Assembly: GCA_009739215.1 (NCBI GenBank)
Contig: VSJF01000002.1
Coordinates: forward strand, 1,426,001 to 1,490,000
Reading direction: 5' to 3'
Source of the DNA: Floccularia luteovirens
Lineage: Eukaryota > Basidiomycota > Agaricomycetes > Agaricales > Squamanitaceae
Length of the DNA stretch: 64,000 nt
The translations under genes were made by a program, and so were the position numbers. Each line of letters starts with the position of its first letter. The stretch's first letter is position 1. Of this stretch, positions 37,523 to 48,688 are shown piece by piece. The notes under the pieces were generated by a model. The model did no database searches. It had not been told where the DNA came from and worked only from the letters and a program-made list of their open reading frames with translations.

Positions 37523-39925
37523 ATGGTATCGTTTAATTTCATCTATTGCCTGGCTACTAACGCCTATCTTCCATCTTAGTTTTATTCAGAAACCATTCTA
37601 TCCCGGAGGGGTCCTCTGGGTAAGGTATGGCTTGCTGCACATATGGAACGCAAGCTTTCCAAAACCCAAACTTTGCAAACTGATATAGAGCAGTCTGTTG
37701 GTATGTGGCTGCGTTATTTAACGTCTTTGACGCGTTTCATTCCCGTGCATTAGATGCTATCATGGGACAAGAGATCGAAGTAATGGCTTTACGACTTAGT
37801 GGACAACTTCTGCTTGGCGTTGTCCGGATATACAGCAGAAAAGCTAAATATCTTCTTGACGATTGCAACGAGGCTCTTCTCAAAATAAAGATGGTAACTG
37901 ACATTCAGTATCTCTCCTGAGACTCTCGCTAAGTGTACATACTTGCAGGCTTTTCGACCAGGTGTAGTCGACATGACCGAAGATCAACTAGTAGTGAATA
38001 AGACTGCAATCACACTGCAAGCTGGTGGTCTGGATCTTGACCTTCTCCTTCCAGATGTCAATTGGTCAGCACAGCTTATTCCTTATTGAACCCATTCTAA
38101 CTATTATGTAGGGATATGGATTTCGAGGACAGGCCCGTACACCCCCAGACCCACCATCAAGCACATATAGATGATATTACTCTACGTACCGCAGAAGATC
38201 TCCACCAATTCGATTTAAACGACCCTTTCGACATTGGTCCTTCTGACGGCATTGGCTCACAGGATTTCAACGATGTCGATCTTGGAATCAACTGGGGTGA
38301 TGAGCCACAAAATGAGAGTGGTCATGAAACTGACTATGATCAGATGAGTGTTGATGGAAGTGTTGGAGTCGGTCGAGATGCGCCAAGTCGTCGAGCCTCT
38401 GTTGACTCACATCTTTTGGGAAGACATGCAATGAACGTTGACGCAGATTTCCTTTCACATCACAGCCAAAGTAGAGAGGCATCAATGCATCCATTTGCTG
38501 CAGATGTTGACATGGACTTTCCTGGAATTGGTGATGTAGACTTAGGAGATTTAGGCATTGGCTTTGATGAGCCTCTCCCAGAGGAGCGCGAAAAGACCCC
38601 GGGCCAAACTAGAGCTTCATCTCGTGCATGTGAGGATTTAATCACGCTCAAATCGACTTGATATATTGTTCAACTTTATCTTTAGCGTCACCACTTACTG
38701 AGCCTCCCGCTACCCCGCCCCCCGACGATAATATCCAGCCTCCCGAAGTTCAGCAAGATCAAGCAAAAGCTAAGAGAAGGGTGAAGGAGAAGAAACAGAT
38801 AATCGATTCTGTTACGGAGTTACAAGATGGCCCAGGAGCTCAAGTTGGCCGTGGGCGTAGCGGAGGCTTGGGGGTCACGATGACACAAGATGTTAGTGAT
38901 ATTGTTACTGAGCAGCACTTTCTCCCGCGTTCTTCTGTGGTTATGCGCTTGCTCGAAATACGTGACGATCCTCTGGCACACTTCTTACCCATAAAAGTCA
39001 CACCTAACGGCAACTTGTTCTGTGCCGCTCCTCCGGGTCTCGCTCCTGAACTAGCTGAATTGTTCATGCGTCCAGATCGGCATACGCTGCAAAAGAAAAG
39101 GGGAAGTTCACAAGAGCGAGGTCCGAATAAACGTGCTCGACTTGACGAAAACCCACCTCAGCCCGCAGAAGAGGTTGAGCAAGGAAGGCGTGCTGAAAGC
39201 GTTGCTTTAGGCGCTGCAATGGGTAGTGATGTCTTGGGCCGTCACAGTATGGGCCCTGATGCTAGTTTCGATTTTGGGGAACAATCTGCTGTTATTGACG
39301 ACTACCAACTCGATATACCTCCTTTTGAGGCTGGAAATGTTGAACTGGAAGGCAGCCGGGCTAAATCGGTTGCTCTTTCAGAGCTGAGTCGCCTATCTAC
39401 GCCTGGCCCAAACGATACAGCATATGACGAGAACGACGCGGACGCTGTATGCCCTATTGCATCATTTGATTCACGCTCGTCCGCGCAAAGCCAAACACAA
39501 ACGCAAGGCTCAGAAGAGACTGAAGTTTCGGATAATCAGGGCAAAGGATACAGCAAGAACACGATAAAGGCACTTGGGCTGCTTAGAAAGGAGCTCCAAC
39601 CAACTCCTGACACTAATGATGAGAAGGTTGTTAGTTTCAAGAGAATGTCCGATAAGGTAGGTTGTAATTGAGTTCGGTTTAATTTATTTAAACTGAAAAT
39701 ATCTTTTGATAGGCAACTCGACGTGCTGCCGCATCATTCTTTTTCGAGCTGCTAGTACTTGGTACTCGTGATTGCGTTCAATTGCAACAGCCAAGAGCCT
39801 TTGAGAACATCGAAGTTCGTGCGAAACCAAAACTTTGGGAACAGCATCGTCCTCACTCAGTGGAACCTTCCGAGAGGGCAACTCTGTCTCGCGCAGGATC
39901 AGTCCTCTCCTCTATGGAGGTATGA
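37523..39925 (+). CDS. RAD21: Cohesin subunit Rad21/Scc1 (kleisin)
   Basis: Seven exons, 37523-37525 (ATG only), 37580-37700, 37754-37893, 37949-38064, 38112-38629, 38686-39656 and 39713-39925, give 693 aa. The N-terminal Rad21/Rec8 domain is unmistakable: MFYSETILSRRGPLGKVWLA, then GVVRIYSRKAKYLLDDCNEA, which contacts SMC3. The acidic middle holds Ser-rich repeats and two separase-type sites: VEQGRR at residues 463-468 and ELEGSR at 519-524, each followed by A-[EK]-S-V-A-L. The C-terminal winged helix (ATRRAAASFFFELLVLGTRD) binds the SMC1 head. The subunit closes the cohesin ring, and its cleavage by separase starts anaphase. The start codon sits alone on its exon (ATG|GTATCG). Confidence 0.95.
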
Positions 39926-40126
39926 GATCATTAAATGAGGTTTATTTTTTTGGACCTGTGGTGGAATTGCTCTTAATCCTGTGATTTATTCATGTATTTG
40001 ACTTGACATTTCTTTCTTGTATACTCGATCTATGTAATTGCCGTGGCATTCTTGTAGACGTACGCCTTCTACCGTTTTCCTTTGTCAATATTTTGGCCCG
40101 GGCTATATTCACAATGTAACTCTTAT

Positions 40127-41055
40127 TTACTTGGGAATAGGTACAGGTACATCCATCTTGTCGTCAACGTTGAGAGCCACAACGAATCTACTAACAAGGT
40201 TATACCCTCCAGCCGTTAAGGTTGCTTCCACTGTCTGTTTATCTGACAAGAACTGGCGAAGGTTTTGAAACACAGTGTCGGGAACATGAACATTTTTGGT
40301 TATCCAGTCAGTGAAAGTCATTGCTGCGGCCAAAGCAGGGCCTAAGGTTTTTGTCACTTTCTCATTTTCTGCAAATGCCGGAGTCATGCGAATAGCAAGG
40401 AGTTGCTCCGTAGTCAGTCCCGCAGCTCGACCGACGGACTCATGCTGCAACCTATGCATAATAACCAAGCTATTGAGCCCTTCACGTTTGAATGTAAGAA
40501 ATGTAAGCATTCACCATTCGTACGATGCTTTGTTGAGTACTGCCACCCTCAGGATCTAGAGAAAAAGACAAGTAATTATAATCAATTTGTAGGTCAGTTC
40601 TGCAAAAGAGACCCCACAAATAGTTCACGCATTGTCCCAGGTAAAGAGTTATTGTCACGAATGGCCCCGAATAAGTCGTTCCAGCCTTCCGCCATTATTG
40701 GGGCGTTAAGACTTCCATCTTCACATTAAGTACCCAGGAGTCGAAGAAATTGCGGTTACTTACAGCACGCCATCCAAGTCAAGCAAAGTTCCATTCGTAC
40801 GCCTCGCTCGAATAGAGTCTGCAATCTAACGAAATTAGGAATTGTCGGACTCAAATGGCAGAACAAACAGTATTATAATCAACATACGGGATCTGTGCCA
40901 GGAGCTGGGAAAATATATGGAACACGGGCGGGGAGGTTGTCATCCCGTTGTTTCAAAGCTTGTGTACTTGGTAGTGCATGGACAAAGGAGCCAGCAAGTA
41001 CAGGAAGATATGCTAGCAACACGACCAAGAAGAATCCGCGAACTTTAGCAAACAT
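40127..41055 (-). CDS. Carboxymuconolactone-decarboxylase-like protein with signal peptide
   Basis: Five exons, 41055-40888, 40825-40764, 40711-40618, 40555-40515 and 40451-40127, give 229 aa. The start MFAKVRGFFLVVLLAYLPVL is a clear signal peptide or signal anchor. The rest is a CMD/AhpD-fold domain: MRELFILRVAVLNKASYEW, then HESVGRAAGLTTEQLLAIR, and a second helical half. Members act as decarboxylases or AhpD-like peroxidase partners. AhpD activity needs a CxxC pair; this protein has no cysteine at all, so that activity is excluded. Secretion suggests a role outside the cytosol, for example in the breakdown of aromatic compounds, but the substrate is unknown. The fold assignment is firm, the role is not. 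Confidence 0.8.
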
Positions 41056-41517
41056 GGCTTGAAGAAAAGACGACAAGGAGCGTCAGTATCATGAGCCGAA
41101 CACTGCCAAGGATTTTATATATTCTGGCATCCTGGCAGAATTGAGAACATATAGAAAATTAGATGCAGATTGCTCATCCGGAAATCTAGCCAGATTGAGA
41201 AGACCCAGAATCCACGCTGTCCGGTTATGGGATCCAGGTGAGAAATAAAGGTGGTCACAAGGACGCCTCGCACTCATCAGAACTGATGCTAGAAAACGTT
41301 GAGTATCCTGCAGACCATATGGCAAAGTTTTCAGGTTATTTATAAAGAGGAATAATAACGTTTTTATTACTGGAAACAGATAATATATCGTCAGCTGTTC
41401 CTAACCATAGCGACGGAGTGACGAATAGTTGGTCATACATTTCAAAGCAAATAATATGAATGGAGCAATTTCTGTATGGCTATTTTGACAAGCTACTTTT
41501 CTCGGGTAGTTGTAGCA
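41056..41517. other. Intergenic region
   Basis: 462 bp between two minus-strand genes. A 78-codon minus-strand open frame (41089-41325) is present but shows no recognisable domain, so I do not call it. An AT-rich stretch runs from about 41335 to 41375. Confidence 0.5.
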
Positions 41518-42561
41518 TCAATTTGTCTTCAACGTCTTTGGCACTGCACGGAAGCCATTTCCAAGCACCTTTCTTCTTTGCTTCATCATGTAGATGTACA
41601 TCACGTACAAGCCTATTGCACGGGGCCTTTAATTGATTGTGGCAGTGATCCAAAGCAAGAAGACATACCGGGCCACCAACCTATGAACATCATACCTCGT
41701 ATATAATCGAGGGGTTCCCATTTACCTTGATACAATGAACGCCAACTTGAGAAAGGCGAAGAGCTGGGTAGTGTTGCATACATAAGGAATGCTTCTGAAG
41801 ATGCACCCATTGGATACAAAACATAGAATGTTGTATAGCGAAGGAAGAGCAGGAGATTAGAGTTATAGCCTACGAGACTAAGGGCATAAAATGAATAGCG
41901 AATAACTTCCGTTGCAGACCAAGCAATGACCATGGTGCCATACAATGGATTCACTTGGACCTAAAAAGCGCCTTAGCATGGTGGCAAGATGAAAGAGGGA
42001 ATAAAATCCAACTAACCACAGGGTATCTGTCGGCAAAACACCAGACGAGAATCAAACGACTAGCAACTTGTATAGCGTTTACAAGCACGGGGCTGCGAAC
42101 CAACCCGAGTAAAGCGTGCAGCACTTCCAAAACTGCAAAGCTCTGTACAAACGCGGTCTGGACACCGACACGTGTATAAGTTGTACATAAACGTTGAATG
42201 AATGGCTTAAGCGCGGAGGGAATACGCGTTTCAAGAATCGGCTGGGATATAAGACCAGTATCCTTTAGAAAAGGGATGGAAGAGAGGGTACGCCAAAGGA
42301 CAGTCGACGCTTTTGGAGGTTTTGCGACTGCAGCAATATCGTCGGATACACCGTCCAAATTGAAAACATGGACCAGAGTGAGGTATAGAATATATGACCA
42401 TCCTATGGCTGACGCTGCATTGTAGAGAACGAGATATGACTTTACTAAAGTGGGAGAACCTGGACGTGTATACGCTTAAAAATTGAGAAATGAAATAGTG
42501 AAGACCACATACCGCTCCTTTTTGGAGTTTGTGAGTGTAGATTTGAATTATTATGAGCCAT
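41518..42561 (-). CDS. PHS1: Very-long-chain (3R)-3-hydroxyacyl-CoA dehydratase
   Basis: Four exons, 42561-42513, 42459-42017, 41960-41669 and 41612-41518, give 292 aa. After a short polar head (MAHNNSNLHSQTPKRSG) the family's YLVLYNAASAIGWSYILY opens the first helix. VVQVNPLYGTMVIAWSATEV, RYSFYAL and RYTTFYVLYPMGASSE carry the catalytic Tyr and Glu. EPLDYIRGMMFIGWWPGLYV follows, and the basic KQRRKVLG tail stays in the cytosol. It is a multi-span ER membrane enzyme for the third step of fatty-acid elongation, needed for very-long-chain fatty acids and sphingolipids. It has an insert of about 20 residues before TRIPSALKPF compared with short homologues. Confidence 0.93.
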
Positions 42562-43024
42562 TACAATTGGAGATGGTAGACGCGGTAAAGAATTTGATAC
42601 ACGCGTCGATCGGTGTTTCAACGTTTTATTTATGTACATCAATACATAACATTGTATGTTCAGTAACCATCTCAGGGATTACAGAAAAATTATGTGATCA
42701 GGCAAATGCAAAGACCCCCAAAAGAGACAATGGACCATTCATTTTACAACAAGGAAAGAAACAAAAAAAATGGAACAAAATGAGCGTGGAGGATAGGATG
42801 TTCCGTGTAATTAAAACAAACGATGAAGAAAGTGTCAGGATCCAAAAATTGCGGTTAAAATCATGCCCTAATGGTATAGATTTGCAGAGGGTATATGAGA
42901 TATTGGGTGGTAGTACTTTATAAAGCAAGAATGGACATTGCCATGAGCACAGTCCATATGTCGGCAGTGGTGCGTCCTTGAAAGGTATTCAATATCAGCT
43001 TTATTTTTTCAGTAGTTGTTATCT
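42562..43024. other. Intergenic region upstream of PHS1
   Basis: 463 bp between the PHS1 start and the stop of phosphatase A. A 146-codon plus-strand open frame (42483-42923) overlaps it and the first PHS1 exon in antisense, without a recognisable domain. An A-rich run (GAAACAAAAAAAATGG) lies near 42759. Confidence 0.45.
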
Positions 43025-44847
43025 TCATCGTGCTCCATCCAATACACCACGGACATCATGCACAAATGTCAAGTCAGTCAGGAACGGTATAAGATCGGTG
43101 AGTTCGGCGTCATGTGGGTCATTGAACCATGATGATACTGGGACAGCGTTATACGGGTGAAAGATGTAGGATGCAGGTGAATTGTCTAGAATGATTGTGT
43201 CTGCTATAGGTCTTCCGAGTTGTGATAAGTCCTATATATGCTAAGTACCTTGTGATAGAGGATGACTGAGTAACGGAAATTTACCTTTACATAATTCCCT
43301 TTGTGACTGTAACAACTTTCTCTGAATAATCGATGGGCTACTACGTGGTGAATATCGAGTTTGTCGAGTACTGGGTCTGCATACTTGAAAAACATGTCAA
43401 ATTGTTACCAAAATGAAAGACACCAATTATGACATACCTTGCTTAGACTCGCAGTGAAGACAACAAGTTCATATATCTCTCCCATCTTTTTGAGGAAGTT
43501 ATCAACGCCAGGTCGTTTTAAAACATGAAAATGATGCCAGTGGTATTCTATTTCAACGGGAACGATAAAATCTGCTTGCTGTACGGCCTACAGAAGGTGA
43601 TGAACCATCGTAAGGCATCTACATAGTGATGAACTTACTCTAAAGCTACTATGCACAAGAGTTTCGTCAAGGTCAAGCACAAGGCACTTCCTACCCGCAT
43701 GTTGGGGAGCGATGGGAGGTAACAGTGGTTTCGGTATACCATCCTGCATCATAGGTCATCAGGGGTACTGAAGGAGCAAGAGCAAGAGTAACAACATACT
43801 GGTCCAATAGGAATACCAGAGCCCCCATTCTTAATGAGACGTTCTTCTTCTTCCTGCTCGTTGCGTATATGTGTCTGATCCATCTCATCATCTGTGATGC
43901 TTGCTTCGGGATCATCCCGGTCTCTTACGTGTGTACGTAGAATCTGATTTCCGGTAGACCCCGGGGGTTGGACTGCCCCTGAGGTCATACCATCTGTTTC
44001 ATCCTCTGGCTGGAGCTGCATAGTAGGAGGGGGGGGTATCAAGACCTCAGTCTCTGCCTGAGATAGTGAGGGAAGCATATTGATGATAGGAATTGTTAAG
44101 CCAGACTGCACATCATTTGGTGAGTTCACATCATCAACTGCTTGGGAATTGACAACAGGGTCTGGGTGCTTTACTGTGGATAGGTCTTTTAGGGCAAGTG
44201 ATGGTCTTGATTCCGGTGTTCTTGACACATCGTCATCACGGCTTTGGGGAGGTCCATCGGGGATAGGACCGACACAGGGGACTACTTTTTGTACTACTCT
44301 ACTAAGGAAAGAAGGTTTTGGCCTGGATAGTCCTGTTGCGATTTTGATGACAGAATGTGAGCCGGACGATGACAGTGCACCTTCCGATGTTGACGATTTA
44401 TTCGCCTTCCGACGGTAAAAGGGAGTTCGACGATTCGCTGTGAGAGTGGTATTGACAGAACTGCGTTCTCTATCCATGTCGTCGGTGCGTGTTTCTGGAG
44501 GTGGGGTGGTAAGGTGAGTTTTATGATCGGGAGATGCTGAGCCGTGAACGTGTGGAGAGGGACCCTGCCCTTGGTCAGCCGAATTGAGTGGCTCGCTGGT
44601 AGTGGTGGCTAGTGAATCACGAGAGGTTAAACCAAGTGACATTTTTACAAACTGAAGAAGAAAGCATACTGCTGTCGTTCGCTGGATTCTGAGATGCAGG
44701 CGGCAGGTCCGGCACTGGGGCATCACTGGTGTCTTTAGCTAGCTTAGCACTCTTCTTGCTCGTACTTGAAAATAATCTTTTTCTGATAGACGGTTTTTGA
44801 GAAACTTGGACAACAGTAGGACTTTGACCGCCAGAGGATGTGGCCAT
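43025..44847 (-). CDS. Psr1/SCP-type (FCP1-like) protein phosphatase, paralogue A
   Basis: Six exons, 44847-44670, 44608-43800, 43743-43639, 43587-43438, 43383-43285 and 43231-43025, give 515 aa. About 330 residues of Ser/Pro-rich head include a small hydrophobic patch ([13 protein letters not shown]). They are followed by a C-terminal NIF/HAD catalytic domain of about 186 residues. The active site reads [14 protein letters not shown] (Asp353, Asp355), with [37 protein letters not shown] and [15 protein letters not shown] downstream. In yeast, Psr1/Psr2 are plasma-membrane phosphatases for sodium stress (with Whi2), and animal SCPs act on the RNA polymerase II tail. The last four exons (105, 150, 99 and 207 nt) match paralogue B at 52894-54761 exactly in length. 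Substrate unknown. Confidence 0.85.
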
Positions 44848-45238
44848 AGGTATTGGGGGATGCAAAGAATTAGAGAAGGGAAGGAGAACTCAGGAGAGAA
44901 CTCAAGTAGAACAGCAGGGTCGGTGTGTCCTGTAATGATAAGAATCAGGAAATTGTTCTCCTCTGCTCTCGCAAAGTGTCTCAACCTTTTAGTAACCCAA
45001 CTGCACGTCGCTTAATATGACCTACAAAGAGAAGCCGGAGCTGCTATCGAGCTCAGCGTTGGCGATGGCGATGAGCAGAATTCCACGCCGAGTCGGCCCT
45101 GGAAAAAATATCCAAATTTGGAATGATCACTGACAAATCATGCACGTGAAAAGTGTTTGTCGAGTCACGGTCACATTCTATGTGACCTTACTCAGCCTCT
45201 TACTAATACTTCGGCAATCTTCAACAAACGCCTTGTGA
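44848..45238. promoter_or_regulatory. Divergent promoter, phosphatase A / bZIP
   Basis: 391 bp between outward-pointing start codons. It holds several TGAC/GTCA half sites (for example GACCGTGACTCG-type sequence around 45165-45180 read on either strand) that a bZIP factor could use. No full palindromic Yap site (TTACTAA) is certain, although CTTACTAATA occurs near 45200. The latter matches the Yap core TTACTAA, which hints at autoregulation of the adjacent bZIP. Confidence 0.45.
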
Positions 45239-45346
45239 ATGGAAATGTTATCCTACCCGCAGCAGAACTCAACTCCTCAACAGAATCAGAACCAACAGCA
45301 GCCTGCTCACGATCCTCAAAATGCTATTCATCAAGCTCATCATGTT

Positions 45347-45377
<31 letters not shown>

Positions 45378-46139
45378 CATCAATTCAAACAATGCGCCTT
45401 CGCGATGCCGTGCAGCCTGTAACTTCCACCACTCGCTCCTCGCGAAAACGTAAATCACCCCCATCGTCAAATACAGAAACCGCACAGACTTCAGCACCTC
45501 CGCCCCAGCAACAACCGACTCAACAACAGCCCATGCAACATGTTCTCCCCCCACCTCACGCCCTAATCCACCCACATCCAATTCCAGGGCCCCTTCCTCC
45601 CGGCTATCAATACGCGACCGCCGATTATACTCCAGGGGGGTTGCCACCAGCAGGTGTGCCTCCCCCACCTGGTGCCCAGCACCAAGGACAGTCGCAATCA
45701 CCTCCTCCGGGAAGTGGCGGAAGGGCTCTCAGTTCAAGTAAAAGAGCAGAACAGAATAGGAAGGCTCAGCGTGCATTTAGAGAGCGACGGGACCAGTTAG
45801 TATCGTCTTGTCTGAGATCGATTGGATTTTCTAACAGGAGCTCTCAGGCATGTCAAGGCTCTAGAGTCTCGTTCACAGCTCTTGGATGCTGCCTTGGCAT
45901 CTGCTGATGAAGCAAATCGACGCTGGGAGGAGTGTAGAGCGCTCGTTGATCAGCTTCGCGTAGAAAATGCTGCTTTGCGTGCAGCCCTCAGCCAAGCTCA
46001 ACTCCTGCCACAAAGTTCAGCGAATGCGAGTGAAACCCTCAACAACAATGGAGGACGTCCGGAGGAGCCGAGACCGTCTGATGGTCCTTCTGAGCTGAAG
46101 AGTGATTCAACAGAAGTGTCATCAGGAAAAAAAGATTGA
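45239..46139 (+). CDS. Yap/Pap1-type bZIP transcription factor
   Basis: Two exons, 45239-45795 and 45848-46139, give 282 aa. The N-terminal 165 residues are rich in Gln and Pro, with a ten-Gln run. The basic region NRKAQRAFRERRDQH (about residues 172-186) is the fungal Yap form, which binds TTAC half sites. It runs into a leucine-zipper coiled coil (HVKALESRSQLLDAALASAD, then LVDQLRVENAALRAAL) through an intron placed between the basic region and zipper. The tail is short and polar. No cysteine-rich domain is present, so redox sensing as in Yap1/Pap1 is unlikely; this is more like the small Yap-type factors of basidiomycetes. A TTACTAA core lies about 40 bp upstream of the start. Confidence 0.88.
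45347..45376 (+). repeat. Polyglutamine CAG/CAA run
   Basis: Ten consecutive Gln codons, a core of five CAG flanked by CAA, inside the bZIP gene. The pure CAG part could vary in length between strains. Confidence 0.85.
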
Positions 46140-46929
46140 CACATTTTACCTTTAGATTTCTGACAAGATCCGAAGGGTGGTTGTACTTGCGCTATGACGG
46201 AGATGGTGTGGTTTTCTGGCCCTTTCTTCTAGCTATTAAGCATTAGTATCTTCTTTCTCTGTACTTATTACCTCTAGCCAATTGCGAGCAGCACAGTGCG
46301 AGGGGATGTTGTTATTTTCTTTCGGACTGTCGTGGTGTAGTTCAACTTACAGTTGCCACGGAACAGCTGACATGGCCTTAATTTTTATGTAAGTGAGTGC
46401 TTTGTCAACGTCTTTGTCATCACTCGCAGACATGCAGGAGTCTGTATGAACTTTGTCTGTTGTTGAATGAGGGTATAGCAACAGTTTGTACTCACTCATA
46501 GTAGTCAATAGAATCAAATCAATGTATTCCCAGCATTGCTGGCTATGATGCACATACTAAAGATTTCCTTAAAAACAACTTTATACCACCTCTTCATTGC
46601 TTCATGCGTTGAGCATCATCAATATCACTTGCACTTACAAGTCTTGATGGGTGGATTCCTGTCATCCTGTGACCAAATGTAATAAAGCAGAAGAGTGCTC
46701 ATTGCAGTTGCAAGTTAGATTTTTATCAATGATGTATTAATGACACCTTTTCCGAGTTCGTTTTCTCAATAGTGATTACAGTTGTCCCCCCTCTCCCACC
46801 CCCAATCCCGAACACAGTCAAAGTGCCTGCCTTAGCTGACTCCGAAATTCTCATTGTCACAAGTCGCGTGACCCCGGAATGATACGCGACTTTGTCAGTA
46901 CAGCCAAAATACAGTCGCTGAACTCACCT
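46140..46929. other. Intergenic region between bZIP and the TPP1-like gene
   Basis: 790 bp. The left part should be the bZIP 3' untranslated region. A C-rich stretch (GTCCCCCCTCTCCCACCCCC) lies near 46784-46803, about 130 bp before the next start codon. No gene or repeat family is recognised. Confidence 0.5.
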
Positions 46930-48688
46930 ATGGCAGACTCGCTTTTTCCTTGGATATGCAAATATCTGACTCAAACATACTCAAATTCCGAAGCAAGTTT
47001 CTCTACGTTTCAGCCATGTAACAAAGGAAAAATGGTACAAATCGTAGGAGTCTGTATCCAGCAACTACTCGATGTTTCTTATATTAACCATGACTTATCC
47101 CTAGTTCTTTCCATTTACCCGTCGCATAGAAGAGGACGAGGTCTGGGCAATGGGGTCAGATAAGGACTGTCGCATCCCGATCGTGTTCTCAAAGAAAGCA
47201 ATTACTTCGTATAACGCGTCAGTTCCTCTAAATTAAGAGGATCATTGACTAATCATTCCAATACCCAGAAATAATGCTAAGAAACTTACCGATCTCAAAA
47301 CTGCGCTTGTAACCATTAAGGATTATAAACCTGACTTTACATTTCTACCGAACGGTTCCGGGCCAGGCCAACAAAAATATCTAATCCTTAGATGCGACAT
47401 CTTGTCATTTAAAGGCAGTGATGGTGAAGCTCCTTTTGGCAACCCAATAAATGCTGAAGACCATCCTGCATTACGAGAAATAATTGCAAAGCAAAAAAGG
47501 GGTTCCAGGTGTGTTAGCGTTTTTCTCTTCATGATCAACGAGCAATTATTCAAATTTTTGATGCAGGGAAAGTATTGAAGATCGGGGGTTTGATGAAACA
47601 AATGGACAAAATGCCAAGTTAGATCAGATAGAAAGCACGACGAAGACACGACCCAGGAATGTTAGTGAAAAACCAGCGAAAAAATCCTCAAGGCTTGCGA
47701 AGCGCAAGGAGAAAGATTGGAGAGTATGTGCATGTCAATTTCCGCATATACAATAAGCCATAATTTATCTTTATTAGGAATTGGCCCAGGATATCGAATT
47801 TGTGAAACCCTCCACGGTGGACATTGGAATAATACACGACTGGCTGCAGAACGCTTGTGGTATGGTTATATTCTGGTTTCTTTATGTCATAGAACATTAA
47901 TTTGTCAAACCAGTGTTCGGTGATAACGTAAGAGAAACCGATGCTGAGCCACCGCACAGCACAGCAATTAAGGATGGTAATAGTTTACTCTTTTTTACTT
48001 TCTCCTTATCTCATATGGCCCAATTCAAGATGATAATCTGTCAGATTATGACATATTTTCTGATACGGACAAGGCACCTTCAAGTCCTGAGAGATTCGTC
48101 TCAAGTTGGGAGCTTACTCCTGAGAAAGAATGTAAAGAAGAAGATTCATATTTTAGTATGCCAACGCCTGCACAGCGGCAACGAGAAAAATCGCGAAGCG
48201 CCTCTTTGAATCCTCCATCCGAAGCTATTGTAGAACACGATGTGCAGGCGTGGGCAGCACCAAAATTCATGACTACCTCGGACCAGGTTTCTGCGAGCCA
48301 AACAGAGTCTACAAAAGTGCGGCGATCAGCGTCCATATGCGACGGAGAAATTCCGAAAGAGGGGTCGATGATGGAGCAGATAAGAGGAGACAAAGAAGAA
48401 GAAAAGAAGCGACCTCGTGACGGAGATCCATCATCAGGTGAGGTAAAAAAGAGGACGAAGAAACTAAAGACTACACCGGTGGATAACGAGGGAAAGAAGG
48501 GTGGTGATGAAGCGAGATCAATTGATGGAGAAGGGAAGAAGGACCCAATGGGAAATAAGATTGGGGGATATACAGTTGAGTTGGATGCAATAGAAACCGG
48601 TACAGGGGGACTTGGATGGATTGGATGGACGCGACTAAATGAGATTCTTGTGGAATGGGACAAACGGATATGTTCTAGTGTAAGATGA
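46930..48688 (+). CDS. Candidate shelterin subunit: TPP1/Est3-type OB-fold protein
   Basis: Seven exons, 46930-47049, 47105-47217, 47269-47508, 47567-47723, 47778-47859, 47914-47976 and 48030-48688, give 477 aa. Residues 1-155 read like the OB fold of TPP1/Tpz1/Est3: the LFPWICKYLTQ helix before the first strand, KMVQIVG strand, CRIPIVFSKKAI, a long LTDLKTALVTIKDYKP segment, QQKYLILRCDILSFKG, and a closing helix (HPALREIIAKQ). The remainder is charged and disordered, with a conserved-looking C-terminal block (GGYTVELDA, WTRLNEILVEWDK) that could bind a partner. TPP1 recruits telomerase and bridges Pot1 to the double-strand telomere proteins. The first donor could be 47035, 47044 or 47050; I chose 47050 because it keeps the first strand and a 55-nt intron. 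An in-frame Met lies upstream at 46879. Confidence 0.6.

Noticed and set aside
41089..41325. 78-codon minus-strand open frame between the CMD-like gene and PHS1
   Set aside because: No homology that I recognise, no signal peptide or domain, and no splice partners that extend it.
42483..42923. 146-codon plus-strand open frame antisense to the start of PHS1
   Set aside because: No recognisable domain, Lys/Asn-rich translation typical of AT-rich non-coding DNA, and it overlaps a well supported exon on the other strand.
44617..44669. Continuation of the first exon of phosphatase A through 44669
   Set aside because: It runs to a stop; a GTATGC donor at 44669 with the CTAG acceptor at 44609 joins the next frame exactly.
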